A DNA stretch of 64,000 bases, from NCBI RefSeq assembly GCF_003073045.1, contig NC_037591.1, positions 20,300,319 through 20,364,318 of the forward strand, in the 5' to 3' direction. Every line of letters begins with the position of its first letter. Position 1 is the stretch's first letter. Positions 49,201-61,745 of this stretch are shown here, one piece after another. Origin of the DNA: Pomacea canaliculata (lineage: Eukaryota; Mollusca; Gastropoda; Architaenioglossa; Ampullariidae). The notes under the pieces were generated by a model. It was not told the origin of the DNA and did not search any database. It was given only the letters and a program-made list of their open reading frames with translations. The position numbers and the translations under genes are program-made.

Positions 49201-52200
49201 GCAGTTGAACAACGCACGGTACTATCGTCAGACCTGAGCCAAGTAAACACACACACGCACATCAACAAACAGACAAAGACACACATATCTATACACACGC
49301 ACGTGCTGAGTGTGAACAAATAAACATATGACGTATATACGCACGAGACGTATACACACGCGCACGCACGCACTTATCTTTGCTCAGGTAGCGGCATGTA
49401 CACTGTAAGTACCCAATGAAATATATTTGAATAGTAGTTATACACACTTTAAAGCAGTATTGTCATTCAAAGTAGATGTTACATTTTAAATGATGTTAGT
49501 ATTTGTTTAAAGAGTAAAGACCTACATTCTTACCAATGCAAATATTGATATATATATATATGTAGACTCATGCTTTGTATGTTTGTTAGTTACTAAACGT
49601 TGCCATAAAATGGACAAAGGAAGGAGTAAAAGTAAGTAGTGTGTAAATAATTTGTGCTTGTGTCCTCCACTGACACGTGACCCTCACCCAGCAGGATTTC
49701 CCAGTAGTCGTCAGTGCCCAGGATTTCAGGAAAGCCCAGAATCTGTGAGAGCAGGATGCCGCACACAACTCCCAGCTGATGGAGGACGCCCAGCGCTCCC
49801 CGGATGTGCAGCGAACTGACTTCCGACAGGTACATGGGGGTGAGTCCGGTGTACAGGCCTGGCAGCAACAATACATATAGACACCAACGTTTGTACATAT
49901 GTTCCGTGTGACAGGTCTGCTAATGTCATTGTGTCATCAGTGGCACAGTGTAAACACCAACGTATGTACATATGGCGGTCTGTCACGTGTACAGCTGTGT
50001 AAACATCAGTGACACAGCATCGACACCGAGATAAGTGCACTGGGGTCGTTTGAGTACAGGCCTGTTACGCAATGACAGAGATATGGAACACAATATCGGT
50101 TTAAAGATAGTTATCTGTCCTCCGTCTTGGCATGGTGGCCGCAGTGACACACTGACACAGTGACACCAAAGGGAGGGAAGTAGGTAGGAAGTATGAAGAG
50201 AATGCGCTGGACGTGGGAAGGGACGTGTCTCTGAATGTTATTCGTACTTCTGAGGTACAGCAAAATATTAAGTACTTATCTTGCTAACAAGCTTACTGCG
50301 TCTAAAAATCCAGTTAATTTTGCGTTGCTTTTTTTAAAGTTTGATAGCTGATCACTTCTGTTGTCACTGATTACTTTCTTGTCCACAACTACAGCTTGCT
50401 ACTCGTGTTGACACTACCTATGTGTACCGCCGTATGTCTCGCTATACAATTATCAGCTGCTTCTTGTACTCGTCCCTGTCGTCTTGTCTTTACTGTGGTC
50501 AAGCCAATGTGACAGTGAGCTGCGCACCTGACGAAAAGCCGATGACGAGTCTGCCGACAATGATCATTTCGTACGCCGCGGCTTGTTTGCTGAAATACAT
50601 CAGAGCCGCCCCCACCACTCCAACCACAGCGCTGATCGCCATCCCGTGTTTCCTGCAACAACAGTCACACGACAGTTCTATTCTATTACAGGCACACTAC
50701 ACGCCCTCGTGCAAGCAAACAAGTAAACAAGTGTGTTTGTAAGTATGAACGTGTGAGTGTGCATGTGAGGTAAAGACAGAGAGACTGTGTGTCTTGGGGG
50801 GAGGATTCGATCCTCTAAATGCTTATTCGCTCTCGTTGCAATCCTCAGTAAAAAGGAAACAGTTGTAAAGTTGTATCAACCAGTCACAGAGAGAGTTCAA
50901 CTGACCGGCCGAAAAAATTGGACCAGGCTCCAGCCAGGATCCCGCCAACACAACCACCCACAGCAAAAATGGCCACAATGAGGGCGTACAGACAGGTCAC
51001 ACGGTCAGATGATGCTGGTGACCCCGACCTGTCCCAGTCTGTCTTGTTCACGAAGTCCTTGATGTTCTGAAAAAGGAGCAAACTTATAGATGATATCCCA
51101 TCATACTTTGCGGCAACTCGTGTGCGCTGAGGGACTTGCCTCAGGGTTTACTCAGTTTTCTCACATGGTTTACAGGCTTCTTTTGGATCCTTGTATCTAG
51201 AGACTGAAAGCTATCGACATTCTCTATCTACAGACGGAAAGCTATGAACATCCTTGTGAATCAGGATTAAGTTTACCCTCGAGATCAGATACCATGACGA
51301 TGGAATAGAAGAGATGCGTGTTGGGTTATTCAGTTTCCAGTTCCTCACTTCCTTTGTGACAACTGTGGTGCACACAGACCGATGTTTATTGTAAGAGGAA
51401 GAAATGATAAAGTAATAAGAAGTCAGCAGCAGGCAGGATCATCAACATGATAAAAACCCTGGGAGTCCCATCTCACCTTCTCTGGGACGTTGATGACACC
51501 CGTGTTGTACCCGAAGCACAAGGATCCCATGACAGCATAGAGTACGGCCAGCATGAGCCGTCCAGTCACCCGCTGTAACATGACACGACACAATCACTCG
51601 CTGTGACATGACACGACACAATCACTCGCTGTGACATGACACGACACAATCACCTGCTGATATATCACGCCTCATATATTAATAAATATAGTAATAATTT
51701 GTATATCGCATACTCACACTCCTAAGGAGCATGTTCCTAGAGCTTTAACAACAAGAACGAGACATGGACAGCATATGAGGGAGAGAACGAAACAAACAAA
51801 TAGCATGAGCTACAGAAGAATAAACAATAGTATCGAGGATGAATAAGAAAACAAATACAGAAAACGCAAAGAGAAACCAAGTGGCAAGGACTGAGAGTGT
51901 CGTGACTGTGCACAAGGAAGACGAACAGGGAAGTTTCCATACGCGGAAAAGGAGGGAGGGATAATGTGGACAACAAAAATAAATAAAACGACTAACATTA
52001 GGGGAAAGGTTGTTAGGAGTAATAGTTAAGGAAGAAGTAAATGAGTTTTAATTGTTTTAAAAAATTCAATGGTGGGTAAGTGGCGGATGTGGAAAGGGAG
52101 AGAGTTCCATTGTTTCGCTGCACACTGGCTAAACATTCTGTGGCCATATCGCAGTATGGAAATGGCAGCCTTGTTAGAGTCATGACATGGCATCTGTTAG

Positions 52201-55200
52201 TCTCGTTAAATCCTGACATTTTATTGAATGTAGATTAACATCTGGAAAGCACAGCAGTTTTCCTAGGCACGAGCGTGTGCCTCAAGTGGCCAAGTGTGAT
52301 GAGAACACTGAGCAGAACTCACCCCTCGCGATGGTACGATGGTCGCTTGCAAGGTCTTGGACTCCATGTCATGGAAGTTGGTCTTTTCACTGGATATGCT
52401 CTGGTATTTCTGCACAAGTAATTATTCATATGTTGGTCCAACGCAAATATCTGATGGATGATTTCATGATATGAAGTTCGTTTAACTTGGATAAACACGA
52501 AATTAAAAAGTGGGTTTGTTGTAAGGCCAACAATTATTTAACCGGAAATATAGAAATATTGTCTAAATATTGTTAAGACAAAACTAATTTTCTGAACAAT
52601 AATTCCTTCCTTATCAAAATCACTTGCATCGACGTCCATTAGCCAGATGACAATGCCATCATAGAAAGGGGCTAACACTTATTGTTTAATAGTCAGGTGT
52701 CAAGATGTTTTGCCACAGACACCTGTCACTTGACACTGTCTGTGACACCTCTCAGCTGACACTGTCAACTCTCTCCGAGCTTTCTACGTAAACAGGAAAT
52801 ATTCAGTTAACACGCTCTTGTCAAACAAGTCCCGGGACGCCTGTCCTCCTCCTCTCTGAGCACAACAGTCAACAATCAGAACAACAACACAGCTTATGTT
52901 AAAACCCTTACGTAGATCGTTGCTGTCCTCCTTCTGTCTTCTGAGCACAGCAGTAAACAAAATGAGAACAACAGCACACCTTATGTTCAGAACCATTAAA
53001 TAGATCGTTGCTTACATGAAACCAAACCATAGTGTGAATTGCGAGAGGCAGAAATATATTTTAAAACATTAATCACGGCTTCAAAAATAAGTCAGAAAAG
53101 GATTTTCTTGCAAATATTTCAAGCAAGTGTAGTGCACAACTTGTTAGACTAAATGTACACCAACCGCTGCAGCAAGCGACAACGGTCACAAAGTGAAGGA
53201 CTGCCATGACCGGTAAAGCAAGTGTACGTGAAGAAAGAAAAAGAAAGAAAGATGATAAATCATACAACTTGCAGGCCTTTATGTTGAAGGAAGAATGTGA
53301 GAGTTGGCAGGCTCAGACGATGCCGCAGTTGTTGGCACCTCGTCCCTCAGTCCCGGGTGGCCGGGTACCCCAGCAGCTCTGCATGGGAGGGTTAGTGACA
53401 GTAGAAGTAGAAGGCTCCAGTGAGAAGAGACTTTGGGGTCACTCAGGACACGTGACAAGCAGCGGGGCGAGGACAGAGTGGGGTCCATGTTTTAAGTCAG
53501 TTCATTACTGCTGTCGACGATATTTGCATCACACTCCTGTCTGCACAAGCAGAGGAACAGCAGCGCCGCCACCACAAGTGTGCCGCAGATCGCATAACTT
53601 TAGTTATTCAGGTTCTCCCCTTGTTATATTCTAAATCACCATAAGTATGACTGGCCCCCGGTGTCACAAAACCACAGAACACACAACAGTTGGCTTCCCT
53701 CCTCCTGCTGGAGGCGGTGTTTGCGAGATGTTGACTGTCGTCATGGTTACCGACGTCTTAGAAGAGATAGGATGTGACGCGCCTTCAAGATCATGATAAT
53801 TCTAGTTTCTTATTGTTTGCTTTTACAATATCATTCACTGCACACAATCCTTTTTTTCTCTCACTTTCTCAGCTCATGGAACTAAGAAAAGAAATGTGTG
53901 TTTGTGTATGTTTGTGTGTGTGTGTGTGTGCTAAATTAGAGGGACGGATATATATGCTCAAATTAATCCCTATGCCTCGGACCCCACTGGTGCTAAGAAC
54001 GGGCTTCCACATATAGAACACGATATAGAAAACGATACATCGTTTATGGAGCCATAATGACTCTTCAAAATGCATTTGATGTTCACTAGTGAAGTGGTAA
54101 TTATCGAGTGTGAACGAAAGATATCCCACCCCCCAACACACACAGACACGCACTTCAAAGAATGCCTCGGTCGTTCCACTATGTGTGGCTCTCATATCAC
54201 AGTGCACTACACTCCAATGAGAGTGGATGTCACAAGATACACGGAGGACTCATGTTTTGCACAGTTATTGACCCAGACTTCTTAAATATATGTCTCTGTC
54301 CATGTTGTCTACAGGCACAGTTCTCACCCTATCTTTCTCTCACTACCCTTCCCTCTCTCTGTGTTTCTCTTTGTCTCTGTGTGTATCTCTCTCAGCATCC
54401 AGTCAGCTGCTCACAGTTTTGTTATTATGGTCGTTGTAGAGCGTAAAGGTTAAGGTTATAAGTGTAAATGAGAAAATCTTTCGAAAACGCACAACTTTTC
54501 AACAACAAATTATTCGCAAAGTGAGAAACTAAATTCGGTTAGATAAGCCAGAAAGTCGGCCAAGTACTGAGAGACACAATAGAAAGCTTCGTCTACAGTA
54601 GTTAAAGAGATTTGAACACACGTTCAAAGTTTACATTCTTCGGATAACTGAAATTGTTATGCAAGAGTTATTTTGTAGACACGTACGTGTAACATCTCAG
54701 TAGTAATTTATATTGTGAAAATAACTATTTCCCTGTCAGCTTGTACAAGTGATTAAAGATGATTAATCGATTAATGATAATGTCCACTTGGATGATCCAC
54801 CATTTGGCTGTGATACGCTGGTACCTATGGCAGAGAAGCTAATCAAGACAAAACCTAATTCTGTCTGTACTGATGTGGAGAGAGAGAGAGGCGGACGGGA
54901 AATGGATCCCGTGACTCAGCACCTTCAGCCCAGTCCCTGCCCGAGTCGACACTTGCAACAACATGTTGACAGTCTTGGCACTGGGAACATTCGACTTTCG
55001 TTCTTGGGACAAAATGATCTTAACTGGTACGAAATGGACATAGCTGGACGAACTGACGAATTGACTGTGGGTTGACTGTGGGGCGAAATGACTGTTGACC
55101 GAGTATGTGTGTGTCTAAGAAGCGAGAGAGGCAGCGTTATGGTGAGAGAGAGAGAAAGAGGAGAAACCGATGTTATCTATTAAAGCATGAATTTTGTTAA

Positions 55201-55397
55201 TGCAAGCCTCTAGTCAAATCCTGTTTCTTACTTCTTCCCAACTGCCAACATATGTGAGTGTTGACAGCCCGTGACGTGCTAACTAGGGCGCACTCTGACC
55301 TCTGGTTGTTGGCATCACGTACAAGCTCCGACTAACGCTGACAGTTGATGACAGACAGTATACTCACTGTGGTGACCTCCATGTCTCTGGTGGTCAT
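46241..55397 (-). CDS. Facilitative glucose transporter (SLC2A/GLUT family, class I-like)
   Basis: Twelve coding exons on the minus strand, in transcription order: 55,397-55,368; 51,572-51,477; 51,066-50,906; 50,652-50,528; 49,858-49,688; 49,233-49,126; 48,763-48,675; 48,408-48,310; 47,943-47,731; 47,317-47,242; 47,019-46,892; 46,459-46,241. These sum to 1515 bp, 504 residues, the usual GLUT length, with consistent phases. Family motifs are in order: [12 protein letters not shown] in helix 1, NFFGRK in the first intracellular loop, [34 protein letters not shown] in helix 7 (QLS is typical of class I glucose carriers), [21 protein letters not shown] in helix 10, and PETKGRT before the C-terminus. 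It is predicted to be a 12-helix plasma-membrane sugar uniporter. The exact subtype is not assigned; GLUT1-4 orthology is likely. No defects were seen. Confidence 0.95.
51571..51654. repeat. 28-bp tandem repeat overlapping a GLUT splice acceptor
   Basis: Three copies of a 28-bp unit (cgctgtaacatgacacgaca followed by caatcact). The first begins inside the last two bases of GLUT exon 2 and contains its acceptor. Each unit therefore repeats an acceptor-like cag on the minus strand. Confidence 0.8.
52841..53007. repeat. Degenerate tandem duplication of about 85 bp
   Basis: Two adjacent copies share ctgtcctcc, ctgagcaca, cagt-aacaa, agaacaaca, cttatgtt and tagatcgttg in the same order, with many substitutions. 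This is an old local duplication in GLUT intron 1. Confidence 0.6.
53950..54022 (-). repeat. Dispersed repeat, left member of an inverted pair
   Basis: The reverse complement of this stretch matches 55,796-55,870 at high but imperfect identity; the shared core is cagtggggtccgaggcatag. The two members lie about 1.8 kb apart on either side of GLUT exon 1. It is probably a fragment of an interspersed element whose family I cannot name. Confidence 0.65.
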
Positions 55398-55795
55398 GTT
55401 GACACTGGTGTGGCCTCTACACACAGGCTGCTGTCTCCTCCCTGCTGCTGTGGGCTGAGTGGCATCTGCTGCATTTCGTATTCCCTGTCGCCGCTCGTAA
55501 ACTTTTCACTGTTGGAGCCCGTCACGACCTCTCGCACGAGTCACGTGGACAGAGTCACAATGCGCCTCTCATAATTGTGTTTGTGTCTCAGCTGAATCTG
55601 CGAGTCAACTTGTTGCTCGTCACGACGGATGTACACACCATGCAGGTATCTACACATCATGTACGTATGTACACACCATGCATGATATCTGACCTACTAA
55701 ACTGACAGGTGATAGCAGATCGCAGGCTTACCTGTGTGTTTGTTGCAGCAAGTGCTGTGTGTCCGTGTGTGTGAGAGAGACAGAGATTTTAAACA

Positions 55796-55870
55796 CGTGT
55801 TCTACATGTGGAAGCCCATTCTTAGCCCCAGTGGGGTCCGAGGCATAGGATTAATTTAAGCATATACTTA
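55796..55870 (+). repeat. Dispersed repeat, right member of an inverted pair
   Basis: Counterpart of 53,950-54,022 in opposite orientation. The shared pieces are cgtgttcta-atgtggaagcc, cttagc-ccagtggggtcc and aggcatag, followed by gattaattt-agcatata. Confidence 0.65.
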
Positions 55871-56358
55871 TATATTTACCATATTAATGAAAAACGCGGG
55901 GCCCTAGACAAATGCTTCGTCTGTCTGCCCGCAAGGCCCTGTATATGTGAGTGCATTTCAGAAAGTTTTAAATATCTATCTCAGCTATGTGTGTGATAAT
56001 GTGTCTGTCTGTGTGTTCATACCATCAGTCTGTGAAAGACTGAAGCAATCTGGAATATATATATATTTCATCCTGATAACGTATTTTGAAAGAGGTAAAA
56101 GAGGTCGTTGATCACATTGTAAAAATAATAAGGGTCGCAAACATGCAATTTATTTGATGTTCCCCTTTATCTCTCAAAATTTTTCCATAAAATGTCAAAA
56201 CTAATCTGCACAAATGTTTTTATTTTACACGTGAATTAAAAAAAGAAAATACATGAAAAATGATTACCGTGGAAATAAATATAAAATAATGACAGTCTTG
56301 TTCACTTTCAACTTCGAAATGCCTCTTGTTTTATTGACGTTTTAAACCTAAGGGTTTG

Positions 56359-56384
56359 GTGGTGGTGGTGGTGGGGGGGGGGGG
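56359..56384 (+). repeat. GGT microsatellite merging into a G homopolymer
   Basis: A run of GGT triplets followed by about a dozen G. It could form a G-quadruplex and is error-prone in assembly. Confidence 0.8.
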
Positions 56385-59300
56385 AACCCCAGAATGTTCA
56401 GAGGAGGTACAGGGGAGACCATCCACAACTTTATCACTTATCATTTTTAGACGGTTGTCTCCCTTACAAGACTGGAACGAAATGGTGAGCGAAACTACGA
56501 TCCTCTATCTCACGTGACTGTCCGTTTCATCTCGCGACAATAACTGACTAAAAGGTTAAACGGAAAAGTACATAACACTGTTTAATATCCATATCAAAGC
56601 TAATTGAAAGCAGGAAACACACCACTTGCCAAACACTTCTTTTATTTCATAAGAATGTCATGTTAACAATGAAGGACAATAAACGCTTTGGTGCTTATCT
56701 GGAATTAATAATGAATTAAGACTATGGTATCATACTTGACAGATTTATGAGCTTTTTGCAATAAAATATAGTGATATGGCATGAGAAATTTAAAAGTAAA
56801 CAAAATAATATATATAACGACATAACAAAGAAAAAATAACAGTTGGGAAAGGAGACAAATACGTGAAAACAAATGAACAAACAAAAAACTACACACACAC
56901 GTGCACACACAAGAACACACGGATGTTGAAAGAAACCATTATTTCTCAGGAGTGAGTTGTACATGAGCGGAAACACTACTGTAGCCTGGTAGAGATGCTT
57001 GATGTGAACTGTCTGATAGACAAGTGTTGAAAATATGTTTGTATGCTTTACAGATTCGCGCTTGAATAGCAGCGCACCATGGAAGGAGAGACATTTTGTC
57101 TGCCAAGTGAAAGGTTCCTGACAGCATCAAGAGAGAAATGATACTTGGAAAGCACTTTTAATAAAAACTCTCTTTTGAAACAGCGTTTTCGCTGCTTGCC
57201 ATCATGCAGAGCTCCCTAGGGCTGTAGGGCACTAGTATGCTCAAATATCAAACAATTTCAATCCACTCTGTGGAAGAATATGGTGGCAGCAATTTTGTCG
57301 ACGAGGAAAATAGAACGTTGAGATGGGTCTGAAATTACAATCAAAATTTATAAAGCCTCATATTGTAAAAGTGCAGGTTGTTAATGATATTAAATGTTCC
57401 TGAATAAAACTGTTTTCTGCTTGGCGTTCTGATTATAAAAGATTATTTTCCAAAAATTAGTTGTCAAAATTGTTTTTCGTGACTTTTAGAAAAAACTTCT
57501 TTAACAAACACGTCTGTAAAACTGATTTTGTTTGTAGGATATAACTTCAATAGGACACCTAGTAATAAATAGTTGCCACAGCTCAGATGTGGAGTCCTGT
57601 CGTGTCGCCCCGTGCTGGGAGCCTGTGACTGTTTGACTGTCCTGGTCATGTAATGAAACATGAATCCAAGCCTCTCATTTCCTTGCATATTTTTATTATT
57701 CCCATCATTTATATACAAAATAATAACAAAGTTGTAACAGCAACAAAAGTGTGCTACACGAAAGGTATGTGACAGACTCTCGTTTAAGACAAGACACGGC
57801 TTGAAAATTAAAAATCAAAGATTTATATAACTGCTGTTTTATGTCCCTTGTTTTGCCCTTGATTGAATCTTCAAAACCAATTTCAGTCCTGTCCACTGCT
57901 GGTGGGCAAAGATGATTTGTGATTCAATGAGCGCTTTATTAAGGAAAGTAAGTGTAGCTCCTGCTTTCCTCTGTTGTACAAACAATTCGTTTGGTGACGA
58001 GGAAACTGATGTAAACTGATGTAAACTGATGTGAACTTGTATGGCTGTTAGCTGGACGTGCAGTGTTTTTCAAATAGCGATCAAACTAGCGCATTGACAA
58101 CAGCCAACAGTAAACAAACACACTGATAAGAGCAAACTACTAAAACCTATGACTATAGCAGAGAACACCACCAGCACAGCTGATACCTGAACACACTAAT
58201 GTCAGGTAAACCAGGTTGACTGTCAGGTTGACTATTGTCCATCATGGCAACACGACATGGGGAATATATTATGCACAAATGATTGGTGGTGCTTTGATGC
58301 ATTCATAATATTTTGCTTATTTTGATTAAAAATAAATTTTGAAAGACTTTGTATACCTGCTGCAACTTCCCCAGCTGATGGACACTCACCGGTGGTGACT
58401 AAGAGCTGCGTGCTCTCTCGACTTGAACATCGCAGTCAGTTACACCTTGCATCACACCGCGCTCGTCACTTGTAGCAATACTTTCTTTACATCCGCATTT
58501 TTCAAACTAACAAAGTGCCTGTGAAGATCAATATATCTAAAGGTTCCAGTGTTACAATATACGCAAACCTTCCTTTCAAATTATTTCTCCCATCACACAA
58601 ATCTCTCGCACCCCTCATCCTATGGCCACCATCTCCATGTTTTAAAGGACTTTTTGCACAACACAAAGTGAACATTGCATCATCTGGAGTGATCATCATT
58701 GCATTAGTGGCGCTTGGCAGGTTTGACTTTTTGTTTCATATTCCGAATATATCCCTTTATTGCAATATAATGTGTTGATGTATATACATGCATATATATA
58801 TATTATTGCATTGTCCGAGGCCAGATTCATCGTAAATATAGCTTATGAAAAATGATATTGTTGTATCTGTGGCTTCAAAACACACTGACATACAATGTGA
58901 TCTCGTGTTTTGTCTGTCGTATCGTGTTACGCAGGAAATGACGAAAAGACGGACAAAGACTGCCCCTGGGCTAACCCGGGGTTACTGGAATCCAGTCCAC
59001 CATTCAAATGGTCTCTAACTTGTTAGACTCCTTAGAAACCTTTTCACTTTGTTGCTAGTAAATCAAGCACTTGAGGTACTGCAGGTGATGGTCCGCTAAA
59101 AACGAATCCACATTTTCAGTTCCTACTTGTCTGGACATGCCCAGGGCTTACATTACTTACATTACTCCAACCACTTGTAACAGCCACTAGAATCCACGAG
59201 GCCGTATAGACATTGTCTGGCACAGTCCATGAGTAAGCAGTGAGTTCGTGGCATCTGTTCAGCGCAGTACATTCAGGTCTTCACTGAGAGAATCGGCCAA

Positions 59301-59417
59301 CCACCTCCACTACATCTGAGTTGTAATCCGTCTGCTACATGCTACACACTACACGTCGAGTGTCTGGATCTGTGGTCAGCCGCCGCTGGAGTCTGTCCAC
59401 TTGCTGGTGTGAACAGG

Positions 59418-61745
59418 TCAGTAAATGAGACTCCTCAGCAAAATGTCGTCACTGCTGACCTGCTTTTTAGTGCGGGGGTACTGGTGACCTTTGTCCTTTC
59501 TGTTCTCTGCGTCTGCCATGTTAGTTTGAATAGGCGGCAGTCCACACGACTTCCTCCCTGTCTTGTGGTGGTACAACTCACCCTCAGCTGAAGCCTCGTT
59601 TTCCTCGTCGTCCTCCTTAATGTTTCCAGCTTCCGGCTGAGCCGATGACTCGCTCGCAGATGGCGTGACGTCACCGGAAGTCACGAGTTTTCCTTTTAAA
59701 TTGCGAAGGTCCGGAAGCGAAACTGAATCTTTGCGGCTGCGCACAAACGGCCTGTCGGTGTGGATGGCATTGTACAAGACGTCGCCAGGGTGGTCGCAGT
59801 CGCCTGCCCCTTGCTGACGGGATCCCGACTTGAAGAGATTCACGAAGCTTTGCCGCGCGGCGTTCGCACGCGGTGCTGTGACGCCCTCGCCAAGCCCTCT
59901 GTCGGGCTCGTGAGATGGCGCTGGTCGGGGATCTGACGTCACGCCCTGTGACCGCCTGCGTGGCGACTGCAAACCGTCTGTGTGGACCGTGTTGTTGACC
60001 GTCTTTAACCTGTTGCCTCCACTGCGGCCCTCGTGCAATCCTGTAGGTTTGTGGAGGAAAGATTGCTGCCCTCCTTCGTGCGACTGGGGGAGAAGCTTGT
60101 GTCCTATTCGAGGGGAAAGCGTTTTTTTCCCTCTCTTTGGAGGCAGCAGCAGTGGCTTTTGCTTGCTGTCTGTTCTCGTCCAGGTCAACCTTCTGTTGCT
60201 GGGAGACCGTTGAGGAGGAAACAGAGACTGCAAGCAGGATGTCATGGATGCGTGTCCTTCAGTCTGCGCTATTTCGAGAGGTGTCTGACCTGAATCAAAG
60301 ATAGTAACACATTCGACAAAAACTGGTGGTTAATAGGCAACCAATTTAATTCTAACTTCATTTCTTTCAATTTATATTTATAAACATGTGCACAGATGAA
60401 TAGGATTATAAGACAATTGTTTTTCTTTCATGTCGACTGCAATTTTTTTCATACGATGTTGAAGTCTGTGCTTGTTATTGGCTCCTCAAATGCGATGGGA
60501 GTTGTTTCTGTTTTTTTAAAGAAGGTGGCGCTGATTTTAAACTTTTATAAAAGCAAAAAATCTACTGATGGGATGGCTACATATTACAGTTTACAGTTAC
60601 ACTGTTCAGTTACAATTTACGAGTACAGATTATAGTTTACGATTACAGTTTAAGATTGCAGTCTTCGTCGCTCTTATCTTTTTCCCTTTCGTCGCATCTC
60701 TTTTATCCGCATTTCACCGAGTCTTTCTTCCCTGCATGACTGTTCCCCCCTCATTACTCCATCATCCCCTCCCTGTCTCTAAAATATTTACTGTCTTCGA
60801 GTTGTTCAGTTAATTAATTAGACGACGTGTGCATTGTCGCTTCCTGGGTGGTAGCGTGACTCACACCCCTGAACACATCCTCTGACTGGGATTGGCGTGA
60901 GACGGATGGGAGGGTAGGTATGGGTTACTGATTAGAGCTGTAACCGACACTCTGACACACATTGACGACTGTCAGCATAACTTGTGAATGAAACATTCAT
61001 CTTCAGAACTCCGTCTTAAAATAGAATATAGTATTAGACTGTCCATGACTTCCTTCACTATAATAATACTTGTAAGTCAAAATACAGTTGTTGATTGTGA
61101 CACTCTAATATTTATCAAGTTTCAGTAAGAATGTAGTATTTTGATCACTGGAACATAAAGATAGGTTAGTGCAATCGTGAAATGTTTTGCTTTCTTTCTG
61201 TCTGTGAATGGCTCACTCTCCATCTTGTCCTGCACGCACCTCAGTGTACTATCATGATTCAGAAAGGTGACAGCACGTGACTCACTTACCCAGATTGTTT
61301 GTTTGCGACAAGAGGGAAGAGCACTCTTCCTGCTGGAGAATCAGTCCCAGGATCTCCTCGTTGCCGTGTCGGATAGCGTACACGACCGCGGAGTTACGTC
61401 CTTGTCCCGGAGACTGACGTCACATCCGTTCTCCAAGGCCATGAGGACGGCCTCCAGGTTGTCGGCGATGCAGGCGTGCATGAGGAGGGTGCGGCCCGTG
61501 GCGTCCTGCACGTTGGGGTTCCAGGCGCACACCTCCAGCTTCTGCACGAGGGCGCTGCGACTCTCGGCCTCAGTGTCCATGTGGCACATCCTCATGAGCG
61601 GCGTTTGATGGTCGTACACTGCCTCTCGCCTGTCCAAGTCCACGCGCTGGTCGTCGAGAAGGCGGAGGATTCTTGTGACGTCACCAGCGGTTATGGCTGA
61701 ATTGAGGAGTTTCTGTGGGTCAGAGCTGTCCTCATGTGACGTCAT
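59418..61745 (-). CDS. Ankyrin-repeat protein resembling ANKRD34, with an apparent 1-bp frameshift in exon 1
   Basis: Two exons: 61,745-61,290 and 60,289-59,418 (stop TGA 59,420-59,418). The N-terminal part has ankyrin repeats: QTPLMRMC, NPNVQDATGRTLLMHAC, GCDVSLRDKD, then in another frame SAVVYAIRHGNEEILGLIL, and after the intron GQTPLEIAQTEGH. The frame change needs one extra base near 61,396 (gttacgtcc on the plus strand). With it, the phase-1 splice to exon 2 also fits, giving about 442 residues. The C-terminal half is basic, Ser-rich and presumably disordered, ending near LPPIQTN and SSDDILLRSLIY. Repeat spacing, the LPPI motif and the tail recall the ANKRD34 family; its function is poorly known. 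The missing base is either a consensus error or an inactivating mutation. ATG 61,745 was chosen because an in-frame stop precedes it. Confidence 0.75.
60290..61289 (-). other. Intron of the ankyrin-repeat gene
   Basis: A 1.0-kb intron with a strong donor (G|gtaagtgag) and a cag acceptor. It contains a short run of repeated ttacagtt/tacgattaca words (60,584-60,660). Nothing else was recognised. Confidence 0.7.

Larger units (their letters stand above)
51573..55367. other. Intron 1 of the GLUT gene
   Basis: About 3.8 kb. It holds the 28-bp repeat at its 3' end, a degenerate tandem duplication at 52,841-53,007, half of a dispersed inverted repeat at 53,950-54,022, and simple GT/CA tracts. The plus-strand open frame of 142 codons at 53,206-53,634 lacks recognisable features. 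Confidence 0.6.
55398..59417. other. Intergenic region upstream of GLUT
   Basis: The region contains the right-hand dispersed repeat (55,796-55,870), a GGT run leading into a G tract (56,359-56,384), and a few CA/GT tracts. The GLUT promoter should lie just right of 55,397, but no TATA box or clear 5' UTR exon was identified. No further gene was recognised; the open frames at 56,705-57,130 are low-complexity. Confidence 0.45.

Noticed and set aside
53206-53634. 142-codon plus-strand open frame
   Set aside because: It lies in GLUT intron 1 on the opposite strand, with no domain, signal or repeat structure and low-complexity edges.
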